DNA of 64,000 nucleotides, taken from contig DATELK010000064.1 of assembly GCA_035276685.1 (NCBI GenBank), positions 4,758 through 68,757 of the forward strand, written 5' to 3'. This stretch comes from JACVRN01 sp035276685. GTDB taxonomy: Bacteria; Acidobacteriota; Blastocatellia; Pyrinomonadales; Pyrinomonadaceae. Below are positions 18,378 through 27,612 of the stretch, one piece after another (the first letter of the stretch is position 1; every line of letters begins with the position of its first letter). The notes under the pieces were generated by a model. That model did no database searches and was not told where the DNA came from. It worked only from the letters and a program-made list of their open reading frames with translations. The position numbers were made by a program, and so were the translations under genes.

Positions 18378-18599
18378 ATGGGCGACGACCAACTATCGTT
18401 CAAGAGCGGTAACAGTGTTCGCATCAAGCAGGGATTATTCACAGGCCACACAGGAGAAGTCATCAACACCATGACCATGCAGTCCCGGCTGGGTCTCTGC
18501 GTTCTGGTCTGGGTCAAACTCATGAGCGGAAGAGTGGACGGGTTTAGCCCGGACAGTCTGGAGAGGCTGAGGGGCTTCCCAAGGCGAAGGGCGGCCTAA
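18378..18599 (+). CDS. Small KOW-domain protein
   Basis: 73 residues. SGNSVRIKQGLFTGHTGEV matches the KOW motif of NusG/ribosomal protein type, a small beta-barrel that binds nucleic acid or protein. GGAGGA ribosome site about 10 bases upstream. It stands alone and is followed by a strong hairpin terminator. Related short KOW proteins are usually translation or transcription accessory factors; a specific role cannot be read. Confidence 0.7.
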   Translation: MGDDQLSFKSGNSVRIKQGLFTGHTGEVINTMTMQSRLGLCVLVWVKLMSGRVDGFSPDSLERLRGFPRRRAA

Positions 18600-18631
18600 A
18601 GAGTCAGGACACCTTTGCTCAAAATGAAGAA

Positions 18632-18680
18632 GAGGCGGAAGCACAACGCTCTTGTGCGCTTCCGCCTCGTTTTACTTTAA
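18632..18680. terminator. Bidirectional hairpin terminator
   Basis: GAGGCGGAAGC-ACAA pairs with TTGT-GC-GCTTCCGCCTC (18632-18668) and is followed by GTTTTACTTT. It lies between the stop codons of the KOW gene and the converging ferritin-like gene and can serve both. Confidence 0.8.
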
Positions 18681-18689
18681 GCCGCCTAT

Positions 18690-19178
18690 TCATCCCCAGC
18701 GAAAGACCGCGCGCATGAAGGGCGTGAGCCTGTGGCCCTCAAGGGCGCTGATAAAGAATAGCTCGTGGCTTCTTTCCGTCAAGGCCATCTGCCGCAGCTC
18801 GTCTTCAAAGCTTTTCAGGCCGAGCCGTTCTGCATACAAACACGCCGCGTCGTACTCTTTGACGTTCCCGTGTTCCAGGAGTCCGGCGAAGTACATGGGC
18901 ATGAAGCGGCCCGTAAAGTAGCAGCCCAGTCCAATCACTCTGCCCGTAAGCCACATCGCCATCTCTCTAATCTTCTGCGGGCGCGAGCCAAGGGCTTCCA
19001 GCATGCGCCTTATCTCTCTTCTGTGCGCCCACTCTTCATCCTCTATGCGGTAGACCGCCTCCTTCTCAGAGAAATCCCCGAGCGACTTCCAGTGCGCGCG
19101 ATAGGCGAAGGCGGCGGCCATCTCGCCCGAATACGCTGCCCTCAGCACCCTCACAAGCTTTCGTCTATCTGAGTCCAT
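18690..19178 (-). CDS. Ferritin-like / Coq7-like diiron protein
   Basis: 162 residues forming a four-helix arrangement with metal-ligand patterns: Glu in YSGEMAAAFAYRAH, EDEEWAHRREI near 46-56, EHGNVKEYDAACLYAE, and LTERSHELFF near the end. This is the spacing of ferritin-like diiron carboxylates such as Coq7 hydroxylase. A central hydrophobic segment (LTGRVIGLGCYFTGRFMPMY) fits membrane association. Oxidase/hydroxylase activity is inferred. Confidence 0.7.
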   Translation of the reverse strand: MDSDRRKLVRVLRAAYSGEMAAAFAYRAHWKSLGDFSEKEAVYRIEDEEWAHRREIRRMLEALGSRPQKIREMAMWLTGRVIGLGCYFTGRFMPMYFAGLLEHGNVKEYDAACLYAERLGLKSFEDELRQMALTERSHELFFISALEGHRLTPFMRAVFRWG

Positions 19179-19334
19179 AAGCCCTCGCTATTCTTAAGTC
19201 GGTCGGCCCCCGGACTCGAATCAATTCAATCCACGTGCCAGCTTAGCTAAGCTCGATATTTACAGAGGAACCTTGCCGCCGCGAGTTTGCATCCTGCGAA
19301 ACGCCGCGAGAGGTTTTCGCAGAATAGGAAGATT

Positions 19335-19416
19335 CAAACAGGATGGACAGGATAAGCAGGATGAAAGCAGAAGCAGTTATTTCTTTATCCTGTACATACT
19401 GTCTATCCCTGTAAAT
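19335..19416. repeat. Family-1 intergenic palindrome, copy 4
   Basis: A more diverged copy: AACAGGATGGACAGGAT and ATCCTGTACATACTGTCTATCCCTGT. It lies just before the 3' end of the serine hydrolase gene. Confidence 0.7.
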
Positions 19417-19424
19417 TCCCCTAT

Positions 19425-20816
19425 CTATTTTATCTTTCTGCCGGGCACGTTCTGCCCGTTCTGATGAAGTATAAGCTGTGTGACCTGTCCCTTCTCGTCT
19501 TTCACAAAGCTTATTTGAGCATCCACTACGGTGATGAAGAACTCTGTTTCCGACTGAGCGAAAAGCTCTATCTGCGGCTGGCCAGTGGCCTGAGCATAGA
19601 GCCTGTTGCCGTCTCTGGTGATGGTGATGACGAAGGAGGGCGCAAGCTCGTACTGTCCTACGTAAGCGTCCAGAATCTTCGCATCCAACTGTATTGCCTT
19701 GCGCTCTTTCGGCGGCTCGTACCTGGCGAGCGGGTAGCGGCTCTCAAGCAGGTGCAGGCCTATGTCGTCTATGTCGTTCGCGGAATTGGAGAGCACCACC
19801 ACGCCCAGCCCCTTCTTCTTATCGAAGCCCGCGAAGGAGTGATAGCCGCGCGTGCCGCCGTTGTGCCAGACAATCTCAGTCCCGAAATTGTTCCATATGT
19901 GCCAGCCCAGGCCTATGCTTAGATTGGGCGTGCCCGTGGCCCTCTGCAACTGATGCGCCTTCTGCATGGCGGGAAGAAGCTGCGTTTCCTTTAGCCCCAT
20001 GTTGGCCGCCACGAACTTGAGCATGTCGTTGACGGTGGAGCGCAGAGCGCCCGCGCCCGCGAGCGTCGTGAAGTCCCAAGTGCTGACGGGACTTCCGCCC
20101 TGGTCGTACCCGGTGGCAAGCAGGGCGCGCATCTGCGGCGTGAGCGTCACGCGCGTGCTATCCATGCCGAGCGGCTTCAGTATGCGCGTCTGCACCAGCG
20201 TCTCGTAATCCGTCCCTGCGCGGAGAGACAGGATGTAGCCGAGAAGTCCCGCGCCCAGATTCGAGTACTCGTACTTTTCGCCTATGTCGCGGGTCAAGGT
20301 GTAGCCGGAGAGAAACTCGTAAAGCTGCGCGACCGTGTAATCGGCGTAAGGATTATTAGGGTCAGCGGGCTTGAGATTAGCGGGCAGGCGCGGCAAGCCA
20401 GACGTGTGCGTGGCTAAATCAAGCAGCGTTATCTCCCTGCCGTTCCTCGCGGGAACCTTGACGCTCTTCGGCAGGTACTTTGATATGGGGTCATTAAGAT
20501 TCACCTCTCCGCGCGCTGCCATGTCGGCGAGCAAGGTAGAGGTGAAGACTTTCGTGATGGAGCCTATCTCGAAGACCGTGTCGCCGTTAAGCTCTGCGCG
20601 GCTCTCAAGCGAGGGCTTGCCGTAGCTGATGACTCTAGTCCCCTTGCCGGTGATGAGGCCCACGACGATGCCCACGTTTCGCTTACTCTTCTCGACCCTC
20701 TCCTGAAGAATGTTTCGTATGTAGGCGTCGTCCGGCGCTGTTTGGGCAGACGCTTGTGTGAGCATTGATGCGACCAGCATGATAATGGAGGTGAAGCAGG
20801 CCAGACCTTTATTCAT
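19425..20816 (-). CDS. Exported serine hydrolase, beta-lactamase/class C fold
   Basis: 463 residues from the ATG at 20816, chosen because a GGGAG ribosome site precedes it and the protein then begins with a signal peptide (MNKG...ASAQ). Penicillin-binding-like motifs: SITK at 86-89, YSN in YEYSNLGAG, and HNG in VWHNGGTRGY. A C-terminal beta domain (about 370-460) follows. Such proteins act as DD-peptidases, esterases or beta-lactamases; the substrate cannot be told. It is divergent from the Nudix gene. Confidence 0.88.
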   Translation of the reverse strand: MNKGLACFTSIIMLVASMLTQASAQTAPDDAYIRNILQERVEKSKRNVGIVVGLITGKGTRVISYGKPSLESRAELNGDTVFEIGSITKVFTSTLLADMAARGEVNLNDPISKYLPKSVKVPARNGREITLLDLATHTSGLPRLPANLKPADPNNPYADYTVAQLYEFLSGYTLTRDIGEKYEYSNLGAGLLGYILSLRAGTDYETLVQTRILKPLGMDSTRVTLTPQMRALLATGYDQGGSPVSTWDFTTLAGAGALRSTVNDMLKFVAANMGLKETQLLPAMQKAHQLQRATGTPNLSIGLGWHIWNNFGTEIVWHNGGTRGYHSFAGFDKKKGLGVVVLSNSANDIDDIGLHLLESRYPLARYEPPKERKAIQLDAKILDAYVGQYELAPSFVITITRDGNRLYAQATGQPQIELFAQSETEFFITVVDAQISFVKDEKGQVTQLILHQNGQNVPGRKIK

Positions 20817-20913
20817 AACTCGCTCCCGGTGCAGGTACTGTTCGACTAGCTTTTTCATATAATGATTGAATGACAGTCGCAATCGCAAGTTGAAAGGGAA
20901 GGCTTTTATCAAC

Positions 20914-21375
20914 ATGTCTCTCATCTTCGGCCAGCCGCTGGACGGCGTCGAATATAGCGAGCGGCGCGCGGCCTACGTAGTAATCTTAAACGGCGAGGGG
21001 CGCGTCGCTATGGTTAATGACAACGATAAATGGTATCTGCCGGGCGGTGGCACCGAAGGGAGCGAGACGCCGGAAGAGACCGCGCGGCGAGAGGTGTGCG
21101 AAGAGCTTGCGCGCAATGTTCGCCTGACTCGTGTCCTTGGCCGCGCTGTTCAGTACTACTACTCTTCCGCGGACGAAAGGCATTACAGGATGGAGGCCGC
21201 GTTCTTCAGTGGCGAATTGACGGACGAGCCTGTGGGCGGCACGCCCGAGCATGAATTGAGATGGGTGACCGTGGATGAAGCTCAGAGAGAATGCTTTCAC
21301 GCCTGTCACGCCTGGATTATTACCCAAGCATTAACAAACAGGTCAGAACCGCCTGCGGTAGCGGGCGGGTTTTAA
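20914..21375 (+). CDS. Nudix hydrolase
   Basis: 153 residues from the ATG at 20914; an upstream TTG at 20866 would overlap the leader of the divergent hydrolase. The Nudix box reads GGTEGSETPEETARREVCEE followed by LARNV. The catalytic REVCEE core is intact, but the usual Gly after the glutamates is replaced by Ala. It hydrolyses nucleoside-diphosphate-X compounds by family; the substrate is unknown. A family-2 palindrome starts inside its 3' end. Confidence 0.85.
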   Translation: MSLIFGQPLDGVEYSERRAAYVVILNGEGRVAMVNDNDKWYLPGGGTEGSETPEETARREVCEELARNVRLTRVLGRAVQYYYSSADERHYRMEAAFFSGELTDEPVGGTPEHELRWVTVDEAQRECFHACHAWIITQALTNRSEPPAVAGGF

Positions 21376-21418
21376 CTTAGCTTGAGACCCGCCCGCTACC
21401 GCAGGCGGTACTGACCTG
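21339..21418. repeat. Family-2 intergenic palindrome, copy 2
   Basis: Near-perfect inverted repeat: CAGGTCAGAACCGCCTGCGG and its mirror ending GGTACTGACCTG, with inner arms GCGGGCGGGT and ACCCGCCCGC. The left arm encodes the last residues of the Nudix protein (about SEPPAVAGGF), so the element has contributed coding sequence. Confidence 0.85.
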
Positions 21419-21419
21419 C

Positions 21420-22502
21420 TCATTTCGCCTGCGCCTGTTTATAAGCTGCTTCGATGCCGGGCGAGACGACGTAGGTCTGGAAGATAAAGCTCTTCAGCTG
21501 GCTCGCTCCGGCGAACTCCCTGCGAAGCTCTTCCAGTTGGACGCTCTTTCGCGCCTGCTCTAAGGTTTCGCCGCGCCGGACTGCCGCCTCCGTCTGGCTG
21601 TTGATTGAATCGAGCAGCCGTATCATTCGCCTCACGTAAGAGTCGTCGCGCATCACTGGGCCGTGGCCGGGCACTATGATTTTCGGCTTAAGGTCAATGA
21701 GCCTGCGAAGCGTCGCGGCGTAATCAATGGGCAGAGAGGTTGAGCCCACGAGCGGGACTGGATGGACTATGAGGTCGCCCGATGCCAGTATGCCTTCCTC
21801 CGGAAGATAAACGATGAGGTCTGCGGGAGTGTGGCCGCCGCCGATGTGCAGAATCTCTACGGTGCGCGAGCCGCGTCTCAAGGTCAGGCTCTCTTTAACG
21901 GTGAGGGTGGGCGCTATGATTTGAAGCGAAGGGATGCTCTCCAGATATCTTTCCAGAAGAAACGCGTCCTTCAGGTAGCTCATGCTCTCTTCTTCCGTCA
22001 AATCCTGCCCGGCCAGATTCTTCTTCTTCTCGACCTGACCTTGAAAGAGCTTGATGAGACGGGGCGTGTTATCCTGCAAGCCCTTGCGGTTCTTCGCGCC
22101 CGTCTCTGCCATGTCACGAACGGCGCTCTCGTGGCCTATGAACTCGACACTGGGGAAGGCGTCGCGGTAGACCTGATTGCCCGTGATGTGGTCGTCGTGC
22201 CAGTGAGTGTTGACGACGTAGCGGACGGGCTTGTCTGTAAGTTTCTTGAGCGCGGCCAGCACTTCTCTAGTGGAAGCGAGGCTGAAATTTGAGTCGACGA
22301 CGATTACGTCCCGCTCGCCTATGATGAAAAGATTGTTCGCGTCGAACATGAGCCCCGGCGGCTCGCGTCTTACGACCGCGTAAACGCCCTCGCTCAGCTT
22401 CTGCACGTCAAAACGGGGAGAGTCCGCCGCGCCCGGAGATGAAATGAAAAGAATCAGGCAGAAGGATGCGGCGAGACCACTTCTCAGCAGTGCTTTTATC
22501 AT
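21420..22502 (-). CDS. Exported MBL-fold metallo-hydrolase
   Basis: 360 residues with a signal peptide (about 1-26). The metallo-beta-lactamase zinc motif reads THWHDDH near residue 98, with later ligands in GGGHTPAD, SGDLIVHP and PGHGPVMRD. Residues 300-360 form a helical tail. It is encoded 6 bases after the amidohydrolase gene, so the two are co-transcribed and may act on related cyclic substrates; that link is inference. Confidence 0.88.
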   Translation of the reverse strand: MIKALLRSGLAASFCLILFISSPGAADSPRFDVQKLSEGVYAVVRREPPGLMFDANNLFIIGERDVIVVDSNFSLASTREVLAALKKLTDKPVRYVVNTHWHDDHITGNQVYRDAFPSVEFIGHESAVRDMAETGAKNRKGLQDNTPRLIKLFQGQVEKKKNLAGQDLTEEESMSYLKDAFLLERYLESIPSLQIIAPTLTVKESLTLRRGSRTVEILHIGGGHTPADLIVYLPEEGILASGDLIVHPVPLVGSTSLPIDYAATLRRLIDLKPKIIVPGHGPVMRDDSYVRRMIRLLDSINSQTEAAVRRGETLEQARKSVQLEELRREFAGASQLKSFIFQTYVVSPGIEAAYKQAQAK

Positions 22503-22508
22503 CTTCTC

Positions 22509-23975
22509 TCAACCCCTAACCCATCCGTACTGGGTGTTGGAGGGTCGCGCTCCCTCGGCGCGGTACTTCTGCTTGAGCCGCGTCACGTAGTCCGAGGGGA
22601 TGGCGTTCATCTTCGCCTTCACGTCGATGCCGTAGACTCTCGCTGAATTGAGCCCTAGAATCTTCTCCTTGACTCTGTTTGTTAGCGGCTTGAAGCCGAA
22701 GCGCTTCATCAAATCCTCAGGCATCTGTAGCCTACGAAACGCCTCTATCTGCCACTGCGGGCTGCCCCACCAGATTGAGTCCGTTCCCCACAGCACGTGG
22801 TCTTCACCGAAAGCGTCTATCATCATCCCCAAAAGATAAGCGCAAAGCAGAGGCTGCGTGATGACGGTCATACCGAACGTCGTGCCCAAATCCATGTAGA
22901 CGTTCGTCATCTTCGGCGTGCGCTTACGAGCTTCGCACAGGTCTGAGACCCAAGGGATGTAAGGCTTGGTCTTGAAGCCTGCGGCTGCGGCCTCGCGCAC
23001 GTCCGCGACACCCTTGAAGCCAGCGTGATAGATGAGAAAGTTCAGGTCAGGGAAATCCTGCGCGGCCTTGGGCACGTCGCGCGTCCCGCTGTGCTCCAAG
23101 TCCCAGCCGGGAAGCGGCAGCCCCTTGTGAACACAGATATTCTTTATCCCAATCTTTCTTGAATACTCGTAGGCCGGATAAGCCACCTTTTCATCGTCCA
23201 TCCACCAGCCAAGACTTCCGTCCGCGAGAGGCTGGCCCGGATAGCCCTTCCACGCCTCTACTTTAAGACGCTCGTGCTGCCGCTGCATCTCTTCCATGTC
23301 GCGCTTTCCCAAATCGGGCGAGAAGAGACCGTGCGCTATGATGCGGCGCGAGCGCGCAAGGCCGTTTATCTCTGCGCGCGTCTCAATCATCTCTGCGGGC
23401 GGAAGCACGTTGTCGGCGTCAGTCTTGGCAGGAAGCCCTGTGATGACTGCCATCACGGTGTCGCTGTCGAGGAACATCTCCTTGATGTAGTTGGCAAGGT
23501 AAAGGTCTTGCCACTTGTGCTCGCGCCCCTCAAGTGCCTTGTTGCCCCATGCCGCGCCCGCGTCCCTGTAGCGCAACAGGGGCGGCACGCTTATCTGCTT
23601 ACCAGCCTCTACGTGATGCGTGTGTATGTCGAAGATGAACTCTTTTTTGGGAAACTTCTCGTCGGTCGCCTTCGATTCAAAAAGCTCTTCGGCCCCGACG
23701 TTAAAGAAGCTGCCGAAGACGCTGTTCATGGCGAGGAAGGCTGCGGCCATTCCCCCGCTCGATGCGAGGAACTGGCGGCGAGAGACGTTCAAACGCTTGG
23801 CGGATTGGTCTGCCATCTCAAGCAGGCGATGCTCAACAAGCTGCTGCTCGCGTGTCTTCTCGGGCGGCACGAACTCTTCGTTAGAGATTATCTGCGTAGG
23901 CAATGGCAGGTTCAGGTTAAGGCGTGCGTCCTCGTCACACTTTCGCGTCCAATACTTCCGTCCGTTTCGCTTCAT
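22509..23975 (-). CDS. Amidohydrolase-family protein with Tat-like signal
   Basis: 488 residues. About 65 polar residues precede NVSRRQFLASSGGMAAAFLAM, a twin-arginine-type signal. The metal-binding start of the TIM barrel reads FDIHTHH (about 113-119); later conserved segments include LIYHAGF and LWGTDSIWWG with the catalytic Asp. It belongs to the ACMSD-like (amidohydrolase-2) group. Likely exported and active on a ring compound; substrate unknown. First gene of a two-gene unit with the MBL hydrolase. Confidence 0.85.
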   Translation of the reverse strand: MKRNGRKYWTRKCDEDARLNLNLPLPTQIISNEEFVPPEKTREQQLVEHRLLEMADQSAKRLNVSRRQFLASSGGMAAAFLAMNSVFGSFFNVGAEELFESKATDEKFPKKEFIFDIHTHHVEAGKQISVPPLLRYRDAGAAWGNKALEGREHKWQDLYLANYIKEMFLDSDTVMAVITGLPAKTDADNVLPPAEMIETRAEINGLARSRRIIAHGLFSPDLGKRDMEEMQRQHERLKVEAWKGYPGQPLADGSLGWWMDDEKVAYPAYEYSRKIGIKNICVHKGLPLPGWDLEHSGTRDVPKAAQDFPDLNFLIYHAGFKGVADVREAAAAGFKTKPYIPWVSDLCEARKRTPKMTNVYMDLGTTFGMTVITQPLLCAYLLGMMIDAFGEDHVLWGTDSIWWGSPQWQIEAFRRLQMPEDLMKRFGFKPLTNRVKEKILGLNSARVYGIDVKAKMNAIPSDYVTRLKQKYRAEGARPSNTQYGWVRG

Positions 23976-24092
23976 GGCCCTCTTCTTAATCGGCAGGTCA
24001 GTCAGGATAAAGCGCGAATCATCGCACTTAAAAGAGCGAAGCTGAAGTTTTTTGTGACGGAAGGGTCTAAAGCAGGGACGAACGTGCTAACA

Positions 24093-24194
24093 CAGGTCAG
24101 TACCGCCTGCGGTAGCGGGCGGGTATTAGTTTATCTAGAGTCATGATTAAGACTAAAAGAGACCCGCCCGGCTTACGCAGGCGGTACTGACCTG
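24093..24194. repeat. Family-2 intergenic palindrome, copy 3
   Basis: Arms CAGGTCAGTACCGCCTGCGG and CGCAGGCGGTACTGACCTG, with inner GCGGGCGGGTATTAG. It separates the amidohydrolase start region from the LTxxQ gene stop, so it would form a hairpin just after that stop. Confidence 0.85.
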
Positions 24195-24202
24195 TTTATC
24201 CC

Positions 24203-24721
24203 TCAAAAGGGCTCGTCGTCGGGCGGTGGTGGCGGAGGAGGCGGCGGCTGGCGGCGCTGGCGCATCTGGTCAAAGCGTGCGCGCTGCTCCGGCGTCAGCA
24301 GGCTGTAGAGCTTTGCTTCCATTCGCTTGTGCTCGACTACCAGCTCTGCGAAGGTCTGCGCCTGCTGTGCGGCGAGCGCACGCACCTGCGCTTCGTCAAA
24401 TTGCCCGCCCGCAGTCGCCTCGTCCAGCTGCCTGCGCTCTTCATCCATCTTTCGCCTCAATGTCTCAAGCGTCGCACGCGAAGATGACATGAAGGCTTTT
24501 ATCTCCGCCTGCTGCGCGTCCGTCAGGTTAAGCTCGCGCGTTAGGTGGTCTAGCGGCGGCAGCCCAAAGGGCGGAGGCGGCGGAGGCGGCGGAGGCGGCG
24601 GCTTTATCTCTCCGGGCCGGGGCGGTCGCGCGTTGCCCGCGCCTCTCTGTGCCGTGACAGCGATGGCGCAGAAGACCAGCACCGCTCCCATGCCTATGAT
24701 TATCGCAATCCGTTTGTTCAT
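24203..24721 (-). CDS. Periplasmic LTxxQ-motif protein (Spy/CpxP-like), proline-rich
   Basis: 172 residues from the ATG at 24721, preceded by GAGGAG; the signal peptide ends near VTAQ. Two LTxxQ motifs (LTDAQQ and LTPEQR) flank a helical hairpin, as in Spy/CpxP/ZraP envelope sensors. Unusual polyproline tracts lie on both sides: 11 prolines before the first motif and 9 near the C terminus. It is divergent from a histidine kinase with its own proline-rich loop, so the pair probably interact in the periplasm. Two GTAAA-N6-GTAAA boxes lie in the shared upstream region. Confidence 0.85.
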   Translation of the reverse strand: MNKRIAIIIGMGAVLVFCAIAVTAQRGAGNARPPRPGEIKPPPPPPPPPPPFGLPPLDHLTRELNLTDAQQAEIKAFMSSSRATLETLRRKMDEERRQLDEATAGGQFDEAQVRALAAQQAQTFAELVVEHKRMEAKLYSLLTPEQRARFDQMRQRRQPPPPPPPPPDDEPF

Positions 24722-24781
24722 TGTCTCGATTCTCCTCTCAGGGATTTTCATTAATCTTAACTAGAAAGTATTCGGCGGCGT

Positions 24782-24827
24782 GTAAAGCTTCGGTAAAGAG
24801 AGGCGCGGTTTGTAAAGAGGAGGTAAA
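24782..24827. promoter_or_regulatory. Two paired GTAAA boxes (CpxR-like sites)
   Basis: GTAAA-N6-GTAAA occurs twice (24782-24797 and 24812-24827) between the divergent LTxxQ and kinase genes. The E. coli CpxR box is GTAAA-N(4-8)-GTAAA, so the OmpR-type regulator encoded at 26896 is the likely binder. That is inference from the known motif. Confidence 0.6.
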
Positions 24828-24881
24828 TTCTACTGGCCCGAACGTTCGTGCAGCCGTTTTTGAAAGCTATAATGGCGCGTG

Positions 24882-26894
24882 ATGAAGAGAGCGCGCTTGA
24901 AGTCCGGCTGGCTGTTGATTGGCTCGGTGGCTTTGTTGCTGCTCGTGTCCGTGGCAGCCGTCATGCAGTACCGATGGATTAACAGGGCGAGCGAGGCAGA
25001 CCGCCAGCAGCAGAGAGAATTTCTTGACGCCGCGCTCAGGAACTTCGCGGACGATTTCAGAGAGCGAATACACGACCCGCTCCCCTACTTCAGACCTTCC
25101 CCGACAGTTGCGCCCGACACAGCCTTTGAATCTCACCTGTCAAACCTCTTCCTTCAGTGGCGCGCAACGGCAGAGCGCCCGCAGATGATTAGCTCCATCA
25201 GCTTCGGGATGGAAAGCGCGAGCGGCATAAGCTTCAGGCGGCTCGCGGCGGAAGACAAGCAGTTCAGGGAGGCTACCTGGCCCGAATCATTGAAGCTCTA
25301 CCGCACGATACTTGAGAACCGACTCAGGATGCCTGGCGGCGAGCCGCCGCTCTTTCCCAACGGCTTCGCCCTCGAAGTCTCCGAAGGAAGACCCGTGCTT
25401 GTCTTCCCGCTCGTGGTGAGCAGCGAGCCGCCTCCGCCGTCCGAGCCGGAAGCGCCGCGTGCCGCCACCGCGCCTTCGCCCGAAGGTGCGCCTCAAGGTG
25501 GCCCGCCGCAGGGACGCATGCCTCCCTTCGCCACAGACCCCGAAGCGCTGCTTAGACAGCTTAAGCCCGCGCCACCCGAAGGCCGCGTGCGCGTGCCTGA
25601 CCTGAAGGGCTGGTGCTTTCTTGAGTTCGATTCGAGTTACCTTGAGCAGTACCTGCTGCCGGAGCTAGTCAACCGCCACCTGGGGCATGACCCGCTCAGG
25701 GACTACATGGCGGCAGTCGTGATGGGCAGCCCCGTCAAATTCCTTTACCGCTCCGACCAGTCACTGAGCATGGATTCTCTCTCGTCGAACGATGCGGAGA
25801 TAATCATCTTCAGCCCGCACCTGCAACCGGGCCGCCCTCCGCGCATGCCGCCGGGAGGCCCTCCGCCTGAAGCAGGGCCGCCACCCGGCACCGGCCCACC
25901 CGTGCAGCGGCCCCCGCGCGAAGGGCCGCCGCCACCGCCGCCGCCATTTCCCGGCGCGAGAAGGCCGCCGCCCAATGCTCAGCTTGGAAGAGTCGAGAAT
26001 GCAGACCCTGACTCGTGGCGGCTACTGGTCAAAAGCAGGTCTGGCTCTCTTGACGAGTTGATTGACAGGACGCGCCGCCGCAACCTCGCCTTGAGCTTCG
26101 GCACGCTGCTCTTGCTAGCGGGCAGCACAGTTATGCTCGCGCTTGCTACACGACGGGCAAGGGGCCTAGCGGCGCAGCAGATGGAGTTCGTCGCGGGCGT
26201 CTCGCACGAACTGCGAACGCCGCTCACGGTCATTCAATCCACCAGCTATAATCTCTCGCGCGGCATGATTCAAGACCCCGAGCGCGTGGAGAAGTACGGC
26301 CTGGTGATACAGAGAGAGGCGCGTCGTCTCATAAACCAAATCGAGCGCATGCTGAGCTTCGCTGGCATACAGTCCGGGCATAAGCTCTACGAGCTTCATG
26401 CTGTCAACGCGAGTGAAATCATCACGCGGGCGCTTGACGAATACAGAACGGCTCTTGAAGAGGGCGGGTGGACTGTCGAGACAAGCGTGCCGGAAGATTT
26501 GCCGCCTGTGATGGCGGACGCGCAGGCGCTTGAGAGCACCGTGGAGAATCTAATAGAGAACGCGCTGAAGTATGCCGCAGAAGGCAGGTGGCTGCGCGTA
26601 GCCGCGACGAGCTCGCGAGGACGACGCGGGCCGGAGGTGCGTATTACGGTCTCAGACCACGGGCCGGGAATAAGCTCGGCAGACCTTCCGCACATCTTCA
26701 AGCCCTTCTACAGAGGACAGGGCTTTTCGTCCTCCACGATTCACGGCTCGGGCCTCGGCCTCTGTCTGGTGGAGCGGCACATGCGCGCTCAGGGCGGAAG
26801 CGTCGCGGTAGAGTCATCCCAAAGGGAAGGCACTACGTTCACGCTTCATGTGCCCGCGATTGAAGAGAAGGAGACGGAGAGCAGCTCGGACTAA
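24882..26894 (+). CDS. Sensor histidine kinase with proline-rich periplasmic domain
   Basis: 670 residues from the ATG at 24882 (a GTG directly precedes it). TM1 is at about 9-30 and TM2 at about 402-422, leaving a 370-residue periplasmic domain with two proline-rich stretches (about 185-220 and 310-365, the latter over half proline and glycine). The cytoplasmic part has HisKA with His near 441 in SHELRTPLT and a HATPase ending in GSGLGLCLVERH. No HAMP domain is evident. It is followed after 1 base by the response regulator gene: a Cpx-like two-component pair. Confidence 0.92.
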   Translation: MKRARLKSGWLLIGSVALLLLVSVAAVMQYRWINRASEADRQQQREFLDAALRNFADDFRERIHDPLPYFRPSPTVAPDTAFESHLSNLFLQWRATAERPQMISSISFGMESASGISFRRLAAEDKQFREATWPESLKLYRTILENRLRMPGGEPPLFPNGFALEVSEGRPVLVFPLVVSSEPPPPSEPEAPRAATAPSPEGAPQGGPPQGRMPPFATDPEALLRQLKPAPPEGRVRVPDLKGWCFLEFDSSYLEQYLLPELVNRHLGHDPLRDYMAAVVMGSPVKFLYRSDQSLSMDSLSSNDAEIIIFSPHLQPGRPPRMPPGGPPPEAGPPPGTGPPVQRPPREGPPPPPPPFPGARRPPPNAQLGRVENADPDSWRLLVKSRSGSLDELIDRTRRRNLALSFGTLLLLAGSTVMLALATRRARGLAAQQMEFVAGVSHELRTPLTVIQSTSYNLSRGMIQDPERVEKYGLVIQREARRLINQIERMLSFAGIQSGHKLYELHAVNASEIITRALDEYRTALEEGGWTVETSVPEDLPPVMADAQALESTVENLIENALKYAAEGRWLRVAATSSRGRRGPEVRITVSDHGPGISSADLPHIFKPFYRGQGFSSSTIHGSGLGLCLVERHMRAQGGSVAVESSQREGTTFTLHVPAIEEKETESSSD

Positions 26895-26895
26895 G

Positions 26896-27594
26896 ATGGC
26901 TGATAGATTATTACTCGTGGAAGACGACCCCGGCCTGGTGATGGCTCTCGCGGATTTACTCTCGGCGGAAGGCTATCAAGTGGAGACGGCTTCGGACGGT
27001 CTTCAGGGACTTGAGCGCGCGTCAAATGAAGAGCGTTTCGACCTCATCATTCTGGACGTGATGCTGCCCGGCAAGAGCGGCTTCGATGTCTGCCGCGACC
27101 TTAGACAGCGCGGCGTGGCGACGCCCGTCCTGATGCTGACGGCGCGCGGGCAGGTGATTGATAAGGTGCTTGGGCTGAAGCTCGGCGCGGACGATTACCT
27201 GACGAAGCCGTTCGAGCCGCTTGAGCTTCTGGCGCGCATAGAGGCCATACTCAGACGCAGGCAGGCCGAAATCTCTTCGCCGGGAACGACCGCCGAGACC
27301 TACAGCTTCGGCTCCGTGCGCGTGGACTTTCGCAGCACTGAAGTTCGCAAGGGCGAAGCGCGCGTGGAGCTTTCGGCACGCGAGTTTCAACTGCTGCGCT
27401 ACTTCATAGAGCAGCGCGGCACGACGCTTTCCCGCCAGCAGCTTCTGCATGAAGTCTGGGGCTACGAGACCGAAATCCTCACGCGAACCGTGGACGTTCA
27501 CGTAGGGCTGCTCAGGCAGAAGCTGGAAGAGGATGTGAAGAATCCCCGCCACTTTCTGACCGTGCGGGGCCACGGCTACAAGTTCGTTGATTAA
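26896..27594 (+). CDS. OmpR/PhoB-type response regulator
   Basis: 232 residues from the ATG at 26896, 1 base after the kinase stop. Receiver: VEDDPG, phospho-Asp in LIILDVMLPG, Thr in MLTARG, Lys in YLTKPFEP. The C-terminal winged helix ends in RTVDVHVGLLRQKLE and VRGHGYKFVD. It is the direct partner of the kinase and the candidate binder of the GTAAA boxes near 24.8 and 51.85 kb. Confidence 0.94.
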   Translation: MADRLLLVEDDPGLVMALADLLSAEGYQVETASDGLQGLERASNEERFDLIILDVMLPGKSGFDVCRDLRQRGVATPVLMLTARGQVIDKVLGLKLGADDYLTKPFEPLELLARIEAILRRRQAEISSPGTTAETYSFGSVRVDFRSTEVRKGEARVELSAREFQLLRYFIEQRGTTLSRQQLLHEVWGYETEILTRTVDVHVGLLRQKLEEDVKNPRHFLTVRGHGYKFVD

Positions 27595-27612
27595 GGATTG
27601 ACGCGCTCTCTG

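Noticed and set aside
19195..19240. Possible tRNA (GGACTCGAATC-like stretch)
   Set aside because: No acceptor stem, anticodon arm or CCA could be matched around it.
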